Source: Theocolax elegans
Taxonomy: Eukaryota > Arthropoda > Insecta > Hymenoptera > Cerocephalidae
Assembly (NCBI GenBank): GCA_026168455.1
Contig: CM047427.1
Coordinates: forward strand, 88,780,832-88,844,831
Direction of reading: 5' to 3'
Length of the DNA: 64,000 nucleotides
Shown here: positions 13,100-24,046 of the stretch, in pieces
Layout of the letters: each line of letters begins with the position of its first letter
Position numbering within the stretch: position 1 is the first letter of the stretch
Notes under the pieces: generated by a model
The model's database searches: none
What the model saw: only the letters and a program-made list of their open reading frames with translations
Told to the model about the DNA's origin: nothing
Translations under genes and position numbers: made by a program

Positions 13100-15955
13100 T
13101 TACAGCTCTCCATTCAGCAATTTTTTGTCAAACAAGAATTCGCCCAAAGCTCCATGAGAAGCCATCATTTTACCTAACGTCGAAATTTTTCCTGCTAAAT
13201 CTCGCTGACCTTTATACTGCTCATCCAAAAAGTCTCCAGTTAGATAGTCTACCAACTAAAATAGATAGATAAAAAAATGTATTAAATAATGTATTCAATA
13301 AGTATTTAGAAATTCAGTTCTGAAGTTAATATAAAAAATATGAGTATGTATGCAAGATTTTTAACTTAAATAGAATTTGAATTTATGTCACTTACATGAT
13401 AATCATTAAAAGGTATATCCTTTGGAGATTCGCAAGTCATTATGATGTCTCGAATACTACGAGTAACTTCCGATTCAAGATTAAGAGCATCAGTGAGAGC
13501 TTCGACACCACTGTTCCATTCTTCACGCAAAGGTTTTAGAGGGAACTTGAGAAGCTTGCTTACATCACTTGTCAATTGACCACGCATTAACAGATACTCG
13601 ATGACTTTAATGGCGTGTTCGCGTTCTTCAGTTGCACTTTGGATAAACAATTTGGCAAAACCAGGTCGGTTGATACTATCTCTTGCAAAGTGTGCACCCT
13701 GCAACAAAATATTTTTATTCATTATTCACTATTTTAAATATGGTCATTTAAAAGTTTATTTTTTATTTTGCAATAAAAACTAAATTTAGAGTATATTAAT
13801 TCACAAAAATTATATTTTGGGTAATACAATAGATTTTTTTAATTCATATAAAACAATTACCAGAATACTCTAAAAGGTTTAAAATAAACCATTTAATTCT
13901 TTTAGTGCCAAATTTTACTTAAACTACAATAAATCTAAAAATAAATGTTTCACTTAGTCAGCAATTTTAATTACATATATATATATATATATGCATATGT
14001 GTAATGCAATTGTCAAATAAAAATAAAAATGTTAAGAAAGATTTAGCTGTTAAATATGTTTTCTTTATTTTATAAACAATACATATTCTCACCATAGCTA
14101 AATAAGTCATGGAAGCTTCAATTTCTTTCTTGACTTGTGCTTCTAAAATCCTTATGCAAGGACTGACCATATCTCGCCATGATTGTGGAACCTCAGCAGG
14201 CTTAATTGTACCTAAAAAATAAGTTATTAGGTATTTTTGTTAAGTTAATATTATTTATCATTATACAATATTGAAAATAAGGAATCAGAGTAAACAATTA
14301 TAATAAAAAATGTTTATCAAATGCAGCTGTGAATTTTGCATATGACGCAGTCACTCTACTTTAAACGTACAATCAGAGAAAATTTATCAGAAGTTTATCA
14401 TTGCAAAGCAGAAACAGTTAACTTTTCCAGTGCACAAGTATTTCAATTGCAGTAATGGTAATTTTAAATATGCATGCCTGAGTAATACGTAATATATTGG
14501 TTCATTTGTGTTTCTTGAAGCATACAATTTTATCAAAAAGAATTTTACGTGACTATGAGCATACTATGATATTATCAAGAACAGATAAGAATAAATTGAA
14601 TATTGGTTTCAGAAGATTTCTCATGTATTTCTTTTCTCAAGATATTTATTATTCTCCAATATTGTCTTTGATATATAAAGATAAAAAGATACTTAGTGAT
14701 ATCTTGTTTGAAAAGCTTGCAAATAATGCTTTAATTATTGTGTTGAAAATCAATTGGATAAAAGTTTTAATTACTAAATATAGTTTAAATATCCTTTAAA
14801 CAGTACCCAAGTTTCTATTAAGACAAAAAAAGTTGTACATCAAGTGGTGAAAAATGTATGAAAATTTATTTGTCAAAGTATTTATGAAATTCCTACAGTA
14901 AAACAATGGATAACCGAGTAAGCAATGACAAATGAAATGAATTTAAATTTCATTAAAATTTATTTGAGATATTAGCCATAAACAACTGAATCAAGTAACT
15001 GTGATTCATCTATAAAAAGGTAAAGAAAAGGCAGTGAATAAAATTTTTGTTTAGCAAGAGAGATAACTACAATTAAATGTAAATACAGTTAAATTAATTC
15101 CAAAGAACTAACTTTTATAATAATGTAGTAAACTTTTAGATACAACAAATGAAAAGATTTAATACTATTGCACAATCAATAATTGAGACTATATTGTTTA
15201 CCAAACATTTGTATAAAGACACCATACTTGTTAATTGTTGAAAATATTTAATTCAAATCTTATTACTTGCTACAAAAGAAAAATAAACACCAAGTACATC
15301 AGATCCAATGCCTAAGAAACTCATAAATTATTAACCATTTAATAAATTTGAATGAACATTTGGTGTAAACAAGTTAGAATATAATACAAGTAACTTTGTT
15401 TATTTGGACGATGAAGTGGTTAATTGAAAATTAACAAATAAATAAACTACTAAATAGAGAGGTTTGGAAATTGTGCATAATGATAATAATTAAAGATACA
15501 AGTAGCACTACTTAATTCTGTAATAAATGTACTGGGATTACATGGCCAGTAACCTTTAGTCTCAATTATAGAATTAGTATTGTATACCATACAACAATAA
15601 TGCAAATAACAAGATTGAGAGAACTCTTGACAAGAGATAATCATTAATTCTCATGTTCTCAATAAATTGAAAGGCCCATTGAATGGATGAAGTTCAAACT
15701 AATAAAGAAGTACCATAGGTATAATCTCTCATACAGAGAAATGTTTAATTGAGTACAAGTATTTAAAAGTAATAACAGTTGAATCAACTGAATAAGGCGA
15801 TATAAAATAGCAAGTGAAGTGAATAATATAATATATAATATTATTATTAAAATTTTTGTAAAATGTGGATATAGATATAAACACTTACACTTGAGGTTGT
15901 CGGCGGTGGAGAAGCCGATACAGAGGCCGAGGAGGATAGTGTAGACGAGGTTCAT
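13100..15955 (-). CDS. Fer1HCH: Ferritin heavy chain homolog, secreted (four coding exons)
   Basis: Exons on the minus strand: 15955-15889, 14211-14093, 13698-13396 and 13255-13100. They are phase-continuous and give about 214 residues. A signal peptide begins MNLVYTILLGLCIGFSTA, as expected for insect ferritin, which is loaded in the secretory pathway and exported. The four-helix-bundle core follows: KKEIEASMTYLAM carries the first ferroxidase Glu and Tyr, EEREHAIKVIEYL carries the Glu-Glu-His group, and later Glu and Gln ligands lie in WNSGVEALTDAL and YKGQRDLAGK. These residues mark it as the catalytically active H-type subunit, which oxidises Fe(II) for storage. It partners the light-chain homolog transcribed in the opposite direction about 4 kb away. 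Translation is likely controlled by the iron-responsive element in its leader. Confidence 0.96.
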
Positions 15956-16055
15956 GATGTATCAGAGAGAAAGAGGAAAAAAAGAGGATAGACAGTCAGA
16001 ACCTGGAGGAGTGAAGGATTGAGGAGTCGCGTTGAGTAGACTCGTTACGAAGCAA

Positions 16056-16080
16056 CCTTTATACACACTGGCATAGAAGG
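16056..16080 (-). promoter_or_regulatory. Iron-responsive element (IRE) in Fer1HCH 5'UTR
   Basis: On the minus strand, a CCTT lower stem strand is followed by a bulged C, then TATGC, the apical loop CAGTGT, GTATA, and AAGG. The upper stem is five pairs (one G-U) and the lower stem four perfect pairs. The unpaired C sits exactly five bases before the CAGTGN loop, which is the canonical IRE bound by IRP1. It lies about 100 nt upstream of the start codon, the position expected for translational repression of ferritin at low iron. Confidence 0.95.
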
Positions 16081-16760
16081 CTGGCTCCTAACAGCGTCTT
16101 CGGGTCTCGGGGGGCTGGGGCTGCGTCAATTCGTCAATTCGTGGCGCGTGTGTGGAGTGCGGGCTGTGCGAGCACTCAAGGTCTCGTGTCTCGTGTCCTC
16201 TCCGGTACTTACTCGATTCGACAGATAGTCAATCAAGTAATACTAAGCTCGGCCATTGGCGGGCTAAACAATCGAATTATCGGATGGAAGTTCGAACTGC
16301 AAGGTCTGCGAGCTCGTGCAATCGTTGTACTGTAGGACCTGATATCGTGCTCACTAAAATATTCGCTTTCTACCACTGGTGTGGTGTCGCGCAACAAGGA
16401 AAATAATTGCGCACGCGCTGAGTTGGGTAGGAGGTGGGGTGGGGTTGGGGGGGGGGTGGACACCAGACCAGTCACTACTCGTCGTGTCGTGTGCGTATCG
16501 GACTCGCGGTTCGTCTCGTCTCGCTCATAGCTCATCAGCTCACTCACACAGTCGCAACTGCATATACGACATACAATATAAACTGGCGCGCGGCGGGAAC
16601 GACGAAGGAGAATGTGTGTGAGAGGGGGGGGGGGGAGCGGCGAGGGGAGGAAAGTACCACTGGAATATTCTTCGCACTTGTGAGATTGCGACTTTCGACT
16701 TTGCTTCGTTGTGTTTGTGTGTGGTTGTGGACACGATGCGTTGTTGCCAAGTTTTCCAAC
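16081..16760. other. GC-rich promoter region upstream of Fer1HCH
   Basis: This CpG-rich, G-run-rich DNA lies immediately upstream of the IRE and so likely contains the heavy-chain core promoter. G-runs at about 16425-16458 and a G13 run near 16624 give G-quadruplex potential on the plus strand. Overlapping open frames on both strands here are low-complexity (Ser/Arg/Pro/His) and not credible genes. I see no TATA box. Confidence 0.5.
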
Positions 16761-17635
16761 CGCGCAATACGAATTATAAATTGCCAATTGCGAAGCGCGA
16801 ATTCGAATCACAATTAGAGTCAATGATACATAGCATATTTACTGTCATTTTTGGATTCATACGTTGGGTAAAATCTCCAAGATCGGAGCTGAAGAATTGA
16901 GGCGCGATCATTCGGTTCGGAATATCTCGTAACTATGGGGGATTTGAGATAATAGCATTTATATTTAAAGAAACCGTCCTATTATAGCATAAATATTACG
17001 ATATGAAAGAGCTATTCAAAAAGTTAAAAAATACCCCAGTCCCCCCTATATATGAGTGGTTCTCTGTGAACTCGAAGATGAAAAAAATAAATATTGCTAT
17101 ATAACTGTGAGAATATGATTTAGAGGTGTCCAGTAGTTCTGAATTTTTTCAGATTTTTTCGGGGCTTTGTATTTTAAGTTATAGAGAGTCAAAGTTGACA
17201 TTTTAGCACATTTTTGCGTTATTTGCCCATTTTTATGAATTTGTAGCTCCCAGGGGATTCATTTTTCACTATAAACCGAAATATGACTTTTTCATTATAT
17301 ACTTACATATCTTGTAAGCCATTTAAACCTTAAATAGTGAAAATCAGCAATTCTGCTCCGGACTCTGGAAACCTAATGCTGACTAAAAGATGTCTTTTTA
17401 TAGTCAGAAACTGCCTATAAATTTCCAGAGTGGGTCTAAATCATTAAGATCACTTATGGTCAAAATATCTGGGAAAAGTGCCCAAAATATTAATAGAAAT
17501 GTATATTTGGTGCCTTATAATGATGAATCTGTTAGCATGATCATTGCACAAAAATTGATGTAGTTACCTTGGAGTGGTAGAAAAACATCTCTACTTTCAG
17601 TATCAATCTAATCTCCTGTAAGCTGTTAAAAATAC
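16761..17635. other. Region between the ferritin genes; no gene recognised
   Basis: AT-rich DNA without a credible open frame. A small hairpin occurs near 17365-17431, where CTGGAAA and TTTCCAG enclose a second pair, TGACTAAAAGA and TATAGTCA. This and the following segment look like old mobile-element sequence. Confidence 0.4.
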
Positions 17636-17815
17636 AAATATTATTATACAATTATAAAAAATTAGTTTTTAAACATTATAATGTTGATACATTTGTAGTA
17701 ATGTACTTCAGATTATAGTATCATAATTCTTATAGTGGTTGTATTAGTCAAAATCCATCATTATAAATATTTAAAAACTATTTTTTTATAATTGTATAAT
17801 AATAATTATAATATT
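17636..17815. repeat. Inverted repeat, AT-rich
   Basis: The segment from about 17632 (AATATTATTATACAATTAT, then AAAAAATTAG) is reverse-complemented at about 17772-17810 (TTTTTTATAATTGTATAATA). The arms are roughly 40 nt with a spacer of about 100 nt. It lies directly upstream of the ribozyme-like motif and may belong to the same element. Confidence 0.6.
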
Positions 17816-17869
17816 TGAATAAGATTATTGGACGAAGATCACTTGGGCTGTAACATATTATATTCAATA

Positions 17870-17922
17870 TTAAGTACCTGAAGAGGTCTGCAAACGTAGC
17901 AGACGAAACGTTGGACACTTAA
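17870..17922 (+). ncRNA. Hammerhead-ribozyme-like motif of Penelope-element type
   Basis: The motif reads, in order: TTAAGT (stem I strand), CTGAAGA (core), one extra G, GTCTGC, a 7-nt loop, GCAGAC (6-bp stem II), GAAA (core), CGTT, and GGAC followed by ACTTAA (stem I partner). CTGANGA plus GAAA flanking a perfect stem II is the hammerhead core. ACGTT would give a minimal stem III and a GUU cleavage triplet, with cut predicted after 17912. The extra purine after CTGANGA and the very short stem III resemble hammerheads known from Penelope-like retroelements. No Penelope reverse transcriptase is visible nearby, so this is probably a solo terminal fragment. Catalytic activity is untested. Confidence 0.6.
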
Positions 17923-19703
17923 ATAAATAAATTGGATTTATTTATTATTGACCCTCAACAATCGACTATTTACTAAATCATTAGAGAACGTTTTTGTCGA
18001 TAAACTGAATTCCTCGTTTAATAAAAACTAAATCATTTTTCTGTTTTTTAGGGTTTAAATCCCGTTAATATTATATTTTAATATTATTTTTTTTACCTAC
18101 AAATTATGATTAAATGCATCAATTAAATAACACGCAACATCTCAAAACTCACTGCAGTACTTGCGTTATCATACAGTTGTTACAAAAATATTTATTGCTT
18201 TAACATTGCGCAATGAATGTTATTTATTTGCTATAGTAGGTGTATACTTATACATATATGATTAGTTCAAAATAAATATAATAATGTTCAATCAACTTAT
18301 AAACTTGTATAAGTAAATTCTGTGCTAAAAAGGCACAAGCTTTTCAATCTTCGGTGCAGTATTTTTCAAGCAACAAACATCAAATTTATTGTATGCTATG
18401 TGGGATATAAGCTGCGAATAGGAAAATACCTATAGGATAGGTTCCCATGTTATGAAAGTTGATGAAATTGTGTTCGATTTGTGTTCCACGAATATATTTG
18501 TCAAACTTCACCCCGTACAGAAATATACTTAATAATGGTACATCCAGGCAAACCTATATGTATATATATATCATTACTTAATACAACGGTTTTCAATCGT
18601 ACCGCAAAATCAAAATCGATCAATTTTATCATTTAACCGAAATGTTACTTATCGACTAGTCAACAATTGCGTAAGTGCGAAAATCCGTTTAGAGAGAAAA
18701 AGCGATTACCAACTACCGAGTACATACCCGTATATATATATATATATATACATATACGGGTATACCATATACTTACACGCGTGCATTTTCATGACTCACT
18801 TTTACCCGCGTTTTTTGAACAAAGCGCATAAACGCATACAATTAATCATATTAAAATACCTGAATAATTTTTTAATATATAAAAAAATGATTTCAATAAA
18901 AGTGCCAATGCCTCTTTGTATAGGAACAAAGTGATATAGAACAAAGAAAGAAGCTCGGTATATCGTAAAATAATTTTAACGATTAGTCATTCTCATCGAA
19001 TCGTACAATCTTAGTCACTTTCGCCGCAAGTTATCTTCGATTATTTGTCATTAGGTGTAGCTAGAAGATAAAGACGAAATAAAACATAATATAATTCGCA
19101 AAAGTAATAGTAACGAGCCACCGCGTTTCGCGATTCGCCCAAAATTTGAAAAGCCTGATGGGCAGTCAAATCCGCATCCGCATCCGTGCTGCACGCAGTC
19201 CTAACTCCCGAGTCCGAACTCAAAGTGTCCACTCCACGTCCACCGAGGGCATCGCGCATCGACCACCGACTCATCATCGGTCGGTCGGCTTCGGCTCTGG
19301 GCTCTAGGAGTTAGGACCTCTGCCCTCTGGGCGTCTGGACTCATCGCCTCATCGGCTGTTCAATACATGTATATAAGTATACTCAATACTGAACTGATAG
19401 CATATTGGTATCGTGAGCAGGAGAGTTTTGCGGGTTTTGCCTTTCGTCAGCTTTCGTTCAAGACTTCGAGAGTTCGAGGCTCGAGCTTCGAGCCGGCAAC
19501 GTCGCGAGCCGCACCGCGCACGGCGCAGATGCGCGGACTGCGGAGTGCGGAGCGCGCGGGTGACCGGGTGTCGACCAACGAGCAGCGAGGTGACTCTCGA
19601 GTCTCGACGTGCGACGTGCTCGGCGACGAATCGCGTGCGACGGACAGTCCCCCACCACGTCTCGTGAGATTGTGGCGACTGGCGAGTATGCGTAAACGTC
19701 AAG
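17923..19703. other. Upstream region of ferritin light chain; no gene recognised
   Basis: The left part is AT-rich with a (TA)n tract near 18731-18752. From about 19130 the sequence becomes CpG-rich and promoter-like. A TATATAAG element at 19370-19377 is an alternative core-promoter candidate. Overlapping Arg-rich open frames between 19349 and 19757 on both strands are compositional artefacts. A short stretch near 18027-18075 weakly resembles the repeat at 31200-31260. Confidence 0.45.
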
Positions 19704-19709
19704 TATAAA
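19704..19709 (+). promoter_or_regulatory. Candidate TATA box for ferritin light chain
   Basis: TATAAA preceded by AAG lies about 150 nt upstream of the donor site ending the presumed noncoding first exon. A start near 19735 would give a leader exon of roughly 125 nt. The competing TATATAAG at 19370 cannot be excluded. Confidence 0.45.
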
Positions 19710-19734
19710 CTGTATAATATTAATATCTATTATC

Positions 19735-19860
19735 TGGACTCTGGAGGAACTCGCCACTCGCCACTCGCCGAGGCCCTAGTTTATTTTGTTCATTGTTTAG
19801 CACAGCGTCGAAGCGAGAGTATTCACGCTTTTTGCTAGACACCCACAAGCCACTACCGAG
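19735..19860 (+). other. Presumed noncoding first exon of Fer2LCH
   Basis: It ends at a strong donor (CCGAG, then GTACGT at 19861). The coding exon begins just after an acceptor (TTTTTACAG) at 20706, only four bases before the ATG, so an upstream noncoding exon is required. No CAGTGN loop occurs in this exon, so no iron-responsive element is visible in the light-chain leader. The 5' end is inferred from the TATA box. Confidence 0.5.
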
Positions 19861-20710
19861 GTACGTACTCCCTTCGTAAGGAAGCTTTATTTTCCATTTT
19901 TTCCTTTTCCCTCTCGTTCACCTCCTAGTCTCTTTTCGCGTAGTACATTCTTGTTGTTATGCATATATTATGTCGTTGCTGCATGCCAAATAAACAATAT
20001 TTAGGTGAACGCATCATCGTACTATATAGTCTACAGCGATTTCCGCGTAAAAGTATCCTCGTTATCTTTCTCGAGCCGCGTCAGCGTCACTCAAACGAAA
20101 CGGGAGGGAACTCGATACGTCGTTTTCCTATGACTTGCTCCGATAAACTTCATCGAGGACTTTGTTCACGCGTTTCCTCAAACTTGTCGCATGATTACAG
20201 ATAAACAATCTATCGGTTATCGCCGTCACTGATGCCTCATCATTTTAATCTTGATCCAATTGTTTTCCTGCCTCTCCACTCTTCTCCACTCTTCTTATTA
20301 TCAGCAATCCTACAGTTTACTATATTACAATTCAATTCATCCAATGACACTTTTACTTGACTACTCGGTACCAACTAATTTCTTTCATAATCAATCGGTA
20401 ATCTACGCAGACCACTGGTCTGTGATTACACAGGTTCATGTCTTCTACTTTTTATATTTTTTTATTATCTTACATTGCTCCGATCAATCCATTTTTACAT
20501 TCATTTGCAATGTTTAATCTTTTCTTTTAATTTATTAACATCATTTTCTTTCTCATTAATTTATATTAACAAATATTATATTTAACTTGTGTCCCTCTGT
20601 TAACCTATGTTAACTATTCCTTCACCTCTATTAATTATTTTTTGTCTCACTACCAAGATCATGTTGTATCACATTATTTAAATTATTCAATTTTTTATTT
20701 TTACAGCAAC

Positions 20711-22138
20711 ATGTTTCTTTTAGGAGTATTGTGCACCCTCTTGGTAACTGCGTCCGCAGAATTTTGTTACAATGATGTGGAAGCTGCCTGCAGTCCAAAG
20801 TTGACATCAACATTACTAGGTATTTAATAATTCTATATTGATTGCAAATTTTCTTTCATTTTGCAATGCAAGTGACAAACATTAGTAATGTTATTAATCA
20901 TTTTTCTAGATGAGCCATCGCTACCAAATTGTAATGCCAAATATGGAGGCATAGATGCTATGCAGACTGACCTTCAGGCTTATGTCAATGGCCACATAGA
21001 AACTAGTTTTGAGTTCCTCTTAATGTCAACCCATTTTGGTAACTATGAATCCAATCGAGAAGGATTTAAGGGTCTTTATAGAAAATTATCTGACGGTGCT
21101 TGGGAGAAAGCCATTGATATTATTAAGTACATTACTGAAAGAGGTGGCAGAATGAACTTCAATCAACTACCACACTTTAAAAAGAATGTAAGTTTCTTTA
21201 TGCAGCTTTATGTAATAGTTAAAATGTTGCCTATAAATATGATAATGTTTTAAAGAATGTGTACTTTTTGAGATGCATATATATTATATTATACAAAACC
21301 CAAATAAGAAGGCATAGATTATTCAATAATTTTTCTTCTACAAAGTTTCAGACATGTATGTTAATTGCATTTTTAAAAATGTTTGCACAAAAAATATAAA
21401 CTTTTTTAAAGGTCTCTTTTAATTATTGACTTGCATCTGTGCAGGATGATGTATTATTCAATTACCTAGTGCTTTTGTGTTTAGATTTTCCATAAATTAG
21501 TATATCTGGTTGAATAAATGTAAAAATGAACTAATTTTGCTTGATCTGTAACAATTAGGTATGTCACTCCAATAAGTATCAAAATTAATACATTATGTTA
21601 ACATAGATTTAATTAAGAACTAAAGACTTTGATAAAAATTTTGATATCAAGTTTTAATTACTAACTGGTACAAGTAGTTATAACTCTGATAATAAATTCA
21701 AAATAAAAGTAACATTGTGAGTTATAATTATTAAATAATCAATAAATTAATAAGTTATAATTATTAAAAAATTATTAAATAAATATTAAATAATAAATAT
21801 TAAGTATTTATATAAAATATAGAAAGATCATTTAAATAAAATTAATGAAATTTCAGGGCAAAGATTCTCGCGTGCTCGAGCTAAACGAGCTTCACAGTCT
21901 GGCTAAGGCACTTGATTCGCAGAAACAGCTTGCTTCGGAGGCTCTGCGCCTACACACAATAGCAAAACAACATCACGATGCTGCAATTGCTCATTATATC
22001 GAAGAAGAATTCATGGAACCACAATCCGAAATCGTGCGTACATTGGCCGGACACACGTCCGACCTCAAGAACATGCTTAACCGCGACGCACCTCTTTCTG
22101 TTTTCTTGTTCGACGAGTATCTTAAAAAGAGTCTGTAA
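20711..22138 (+). CDS. Fer2LCH: Ferritin light chain homolog, secreted (three coding exons)
   Basis: Exons 20711-20819, 20910-21187 and 21857-22138 are phase-continuous and give about 222 residues. The N-terminus is a signal peptide (MFLLGVLCTLLVTASA) followed by Cys-containing mature sequence (EFCYNDVEAACSPK). The helical bundle shows ETSFEFLLMSTHFGNYESNR, then GAWEKAIDIIKYITERGG, and a C-terminal FLFDEYLKKSL similar to the FLFDKKLL of the heavy chain. The Glu-Glu-His ferroxidase set of the heavy chain is absent, as expected for the light-chain homolog that promotes core nucleation and co-assembles with the heavy chain in the secretory pathway. It is arranged head to head with Fer1HCH. The start is the only ATG in the exon in this frame. 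Confidence 0.95.
21290..21500. repeat. Diverged copy of the 38.5-kb foldback repeat, in a Fer2LCH intron
   Basis: The segment ACAAAACCCAAATAAGAAGG, then AATCAATAATT-like sequence and TACAAAGTTTC, aligns by eye with the left arm at 38560-38640. The end, CCTAGTGCTTTTGTGTTTAG, aligns with the right arm near 38765-38780. It is heavily degraded, so it is an old insertion in the second coding intron. Confidence 0.5.
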
Positions 22139-22563
22139 ATTTTATATATAGGTGCGTCTCTTGTTACATAAATAATATTTTGTTTATATTATATACATTA
22201 TACATACATAGTATTAAAGATTTTTCAAAACTACAGAACAAATGTAAAGATGTACAGGGAATGAAGATTATAAGGCTCAAGTTTCATCAAAATAAGGAGT
22301 AGATAATGCTTGTTAACAATAGATAATTTATTACCTGATAGTGATAATTTGATTTACAACTTGTTTCGTTGATTCAAGTATGTAAATTTTACAACCAGAT
22401 ATAGATTTTTCGATAACGGGATAAAATGTTATTTTCAGAAATTGTTTGTTTTCATTACGATTAAGTTATGGTAATAAATTATGGATTGCAAGATACGATG
22501 ATACTGCGTGAATGATTTTTTTTATTTTGTATCTTAAATTGTTTCATTTGATTGTATATTCTT

Positions 22564-22569
22564 AATAAA
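22564..22569 (+). terminator. Poly(A) signal candidate, Fer2LCH
   Basis: AATAAA about 425 nt after the stop codon; a second AATAAA lies at 22614. Either could end the light-chain 3'UTR. Confidence 0.45.
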
Positions 22570-22639
22570 TTATTATTAACTTGACATTGAAGCTCACCAT
22601 TTTATAATAATTTAATAAAAATGGTAAAAAACGTAAGTA

Positions 22640-24046
22640 TTGTGCGTTCTTTGAACGTCATCAAATGATGAAATGAGAAAGGGAATTTTGAGATTTGTAG
22701 ATCATTATACATTTTCTATATCTAAGTATAGGAAAATATTTGGAAAAGGGAACAAAGGACACTTGAAACGTTAAATATGGTAAATCCGTTTAAGGTATAC
22801 GGGTGTTGACGATGTTCGGTTAATTAAATTGAATAGGGTGGAAAAAAGGAGCTACATGCAAGTACAAGAATGCTTTTCTCATCCGGTGTTTATAAACAGA
22901 AAGGATCGAACGTACGATTGATAGGCAGAGTTTGAACTTAGTGCGTCGATCATCGGCGTGTTACGCAATCGTTGAGATTGAAAAAGTATAAGTAAGTATA
23001 TAGGGAAAAATGGAAAGGCGCTTTGCCCCAGAATAATTAGATATATATCTCCATTATTACCCATTATTAATAAATAGCGATTATAAATTAAGAGAGCTGG
23101 CGAGAGTTGTAAAAAACTAAAAGGAATGAATGAAATGTTGAAATGAAAAGCGCAGTGCAAGGCCGGGGGCCGGGGGCCGGGGCCACATGGGGCCACAACA
23201 GGAGCGGCAATTAATTGAAGGACGGTGTGGGAAACTGGGAACGGGTCGAGACTCGTCACTCGAGCCAGCTGATCGGATCGCGGCTCGACTAGCTCGAGTC
23301 GGTGCAGGAGAAGATGTCGAGAACTCGAGAGTCGAGTCGCGCGCGACAAGTCGGACAAGTTGACCACGAAGTTGACAAGGAGGTAGAGGAGCAGGATGCG
23401 CAGGGCAGGGAGCCGAATCGCCCGAATCAGGTGGGTGGAAGTTGGAGCGGGTGTTGGCGGTGGCCATTTTCGCGGAGCAGCAAGTTGTTGCGCAGTTCGG
23501 AGGAAATTTCAAACGCACCCACTGCCCCCACTGGCCGCGTGTACATGGCACATGCTCGTGACGTCGTGAGAGTCGTGAGCTCGTGAGCCGTACGCGGTCA
23601 ACGTAAATAACATAAACATTAGCTCGAGCTCGGCTCGTCGGGTTAGGGGTGGGGGGTTAGAGGGGAGTCGAGCGACTAGCGAGCCTTCAGCGGTTCAGCC
23701 TTCCGGTGACTGGACTTGGGCGCGATCGTCCAGCGACCAGCACTCAGTAGTCCAGCTTCACACTCCACGCTCTACGCTCCTCCGTCGAACCTGCGTGCAC
23801 TGTGCAGTCTGAGCGTTTCCTAAAGACACGAAACCACGGGCAACTGGCACGTACCGGATACCGCGGAAGGGAGTAACCTTATATACCTTACCGACCCGAA
23901 TACCCTGATTACCCTTCAAACCGTTAGTCCAACGTATTGCCGCAAAGAGGAGAACTGACCGACCAACCGACCGACCATCCATCCATCCGACCACCCTATA
24001 GGTGGACCCGGTGTGCAGTTCAAACCTCGTACAATTTCGAGATATT
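22640..24046. other. Intergenic region and GC-rich upstream region of the phosphatase gene
   Basis: From about 23150 the DNA turns CpG-rich, with CCGGGGG repeats at 23161-23182 and several low-complexity open frames on both strands that I do not regard as genes. It probably includes the promoter and 5'UTR of the phosphatase gene, whose upstream candidate first coding exon follows. Confidence 0.45.

Noticed and set aside
14497..14799. 100-codon frame in the first Fer1HCH intron
   Set aside because: AT-rich Ile/Lys/Leu composition and no motif; antisense intronic frame expected by chance.
16141..16823. Overlapping frames up to 196 codons upstream of Fer1HCH
   Set aside because: Low-complexity frames on both strands in GC-rich promoter DNA; the longest (minus, 16233-16823) is Ser/Arg/Thr-rich with no recognisable motif.
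19349..19757. Arg-rich frames on both strands near the Fer2LCH promoter
   Set aside because: Four overlapping frames with the same biased composition; typical of CpG-rich promoter sequence.
19735..20710. Iron-responsive element for Fer2LCH
   Set aside because: I found no CAGTGN on the plus strand in the leader exon or leader intron; the CACTG near 20227 is on the wrong strand and intronic.
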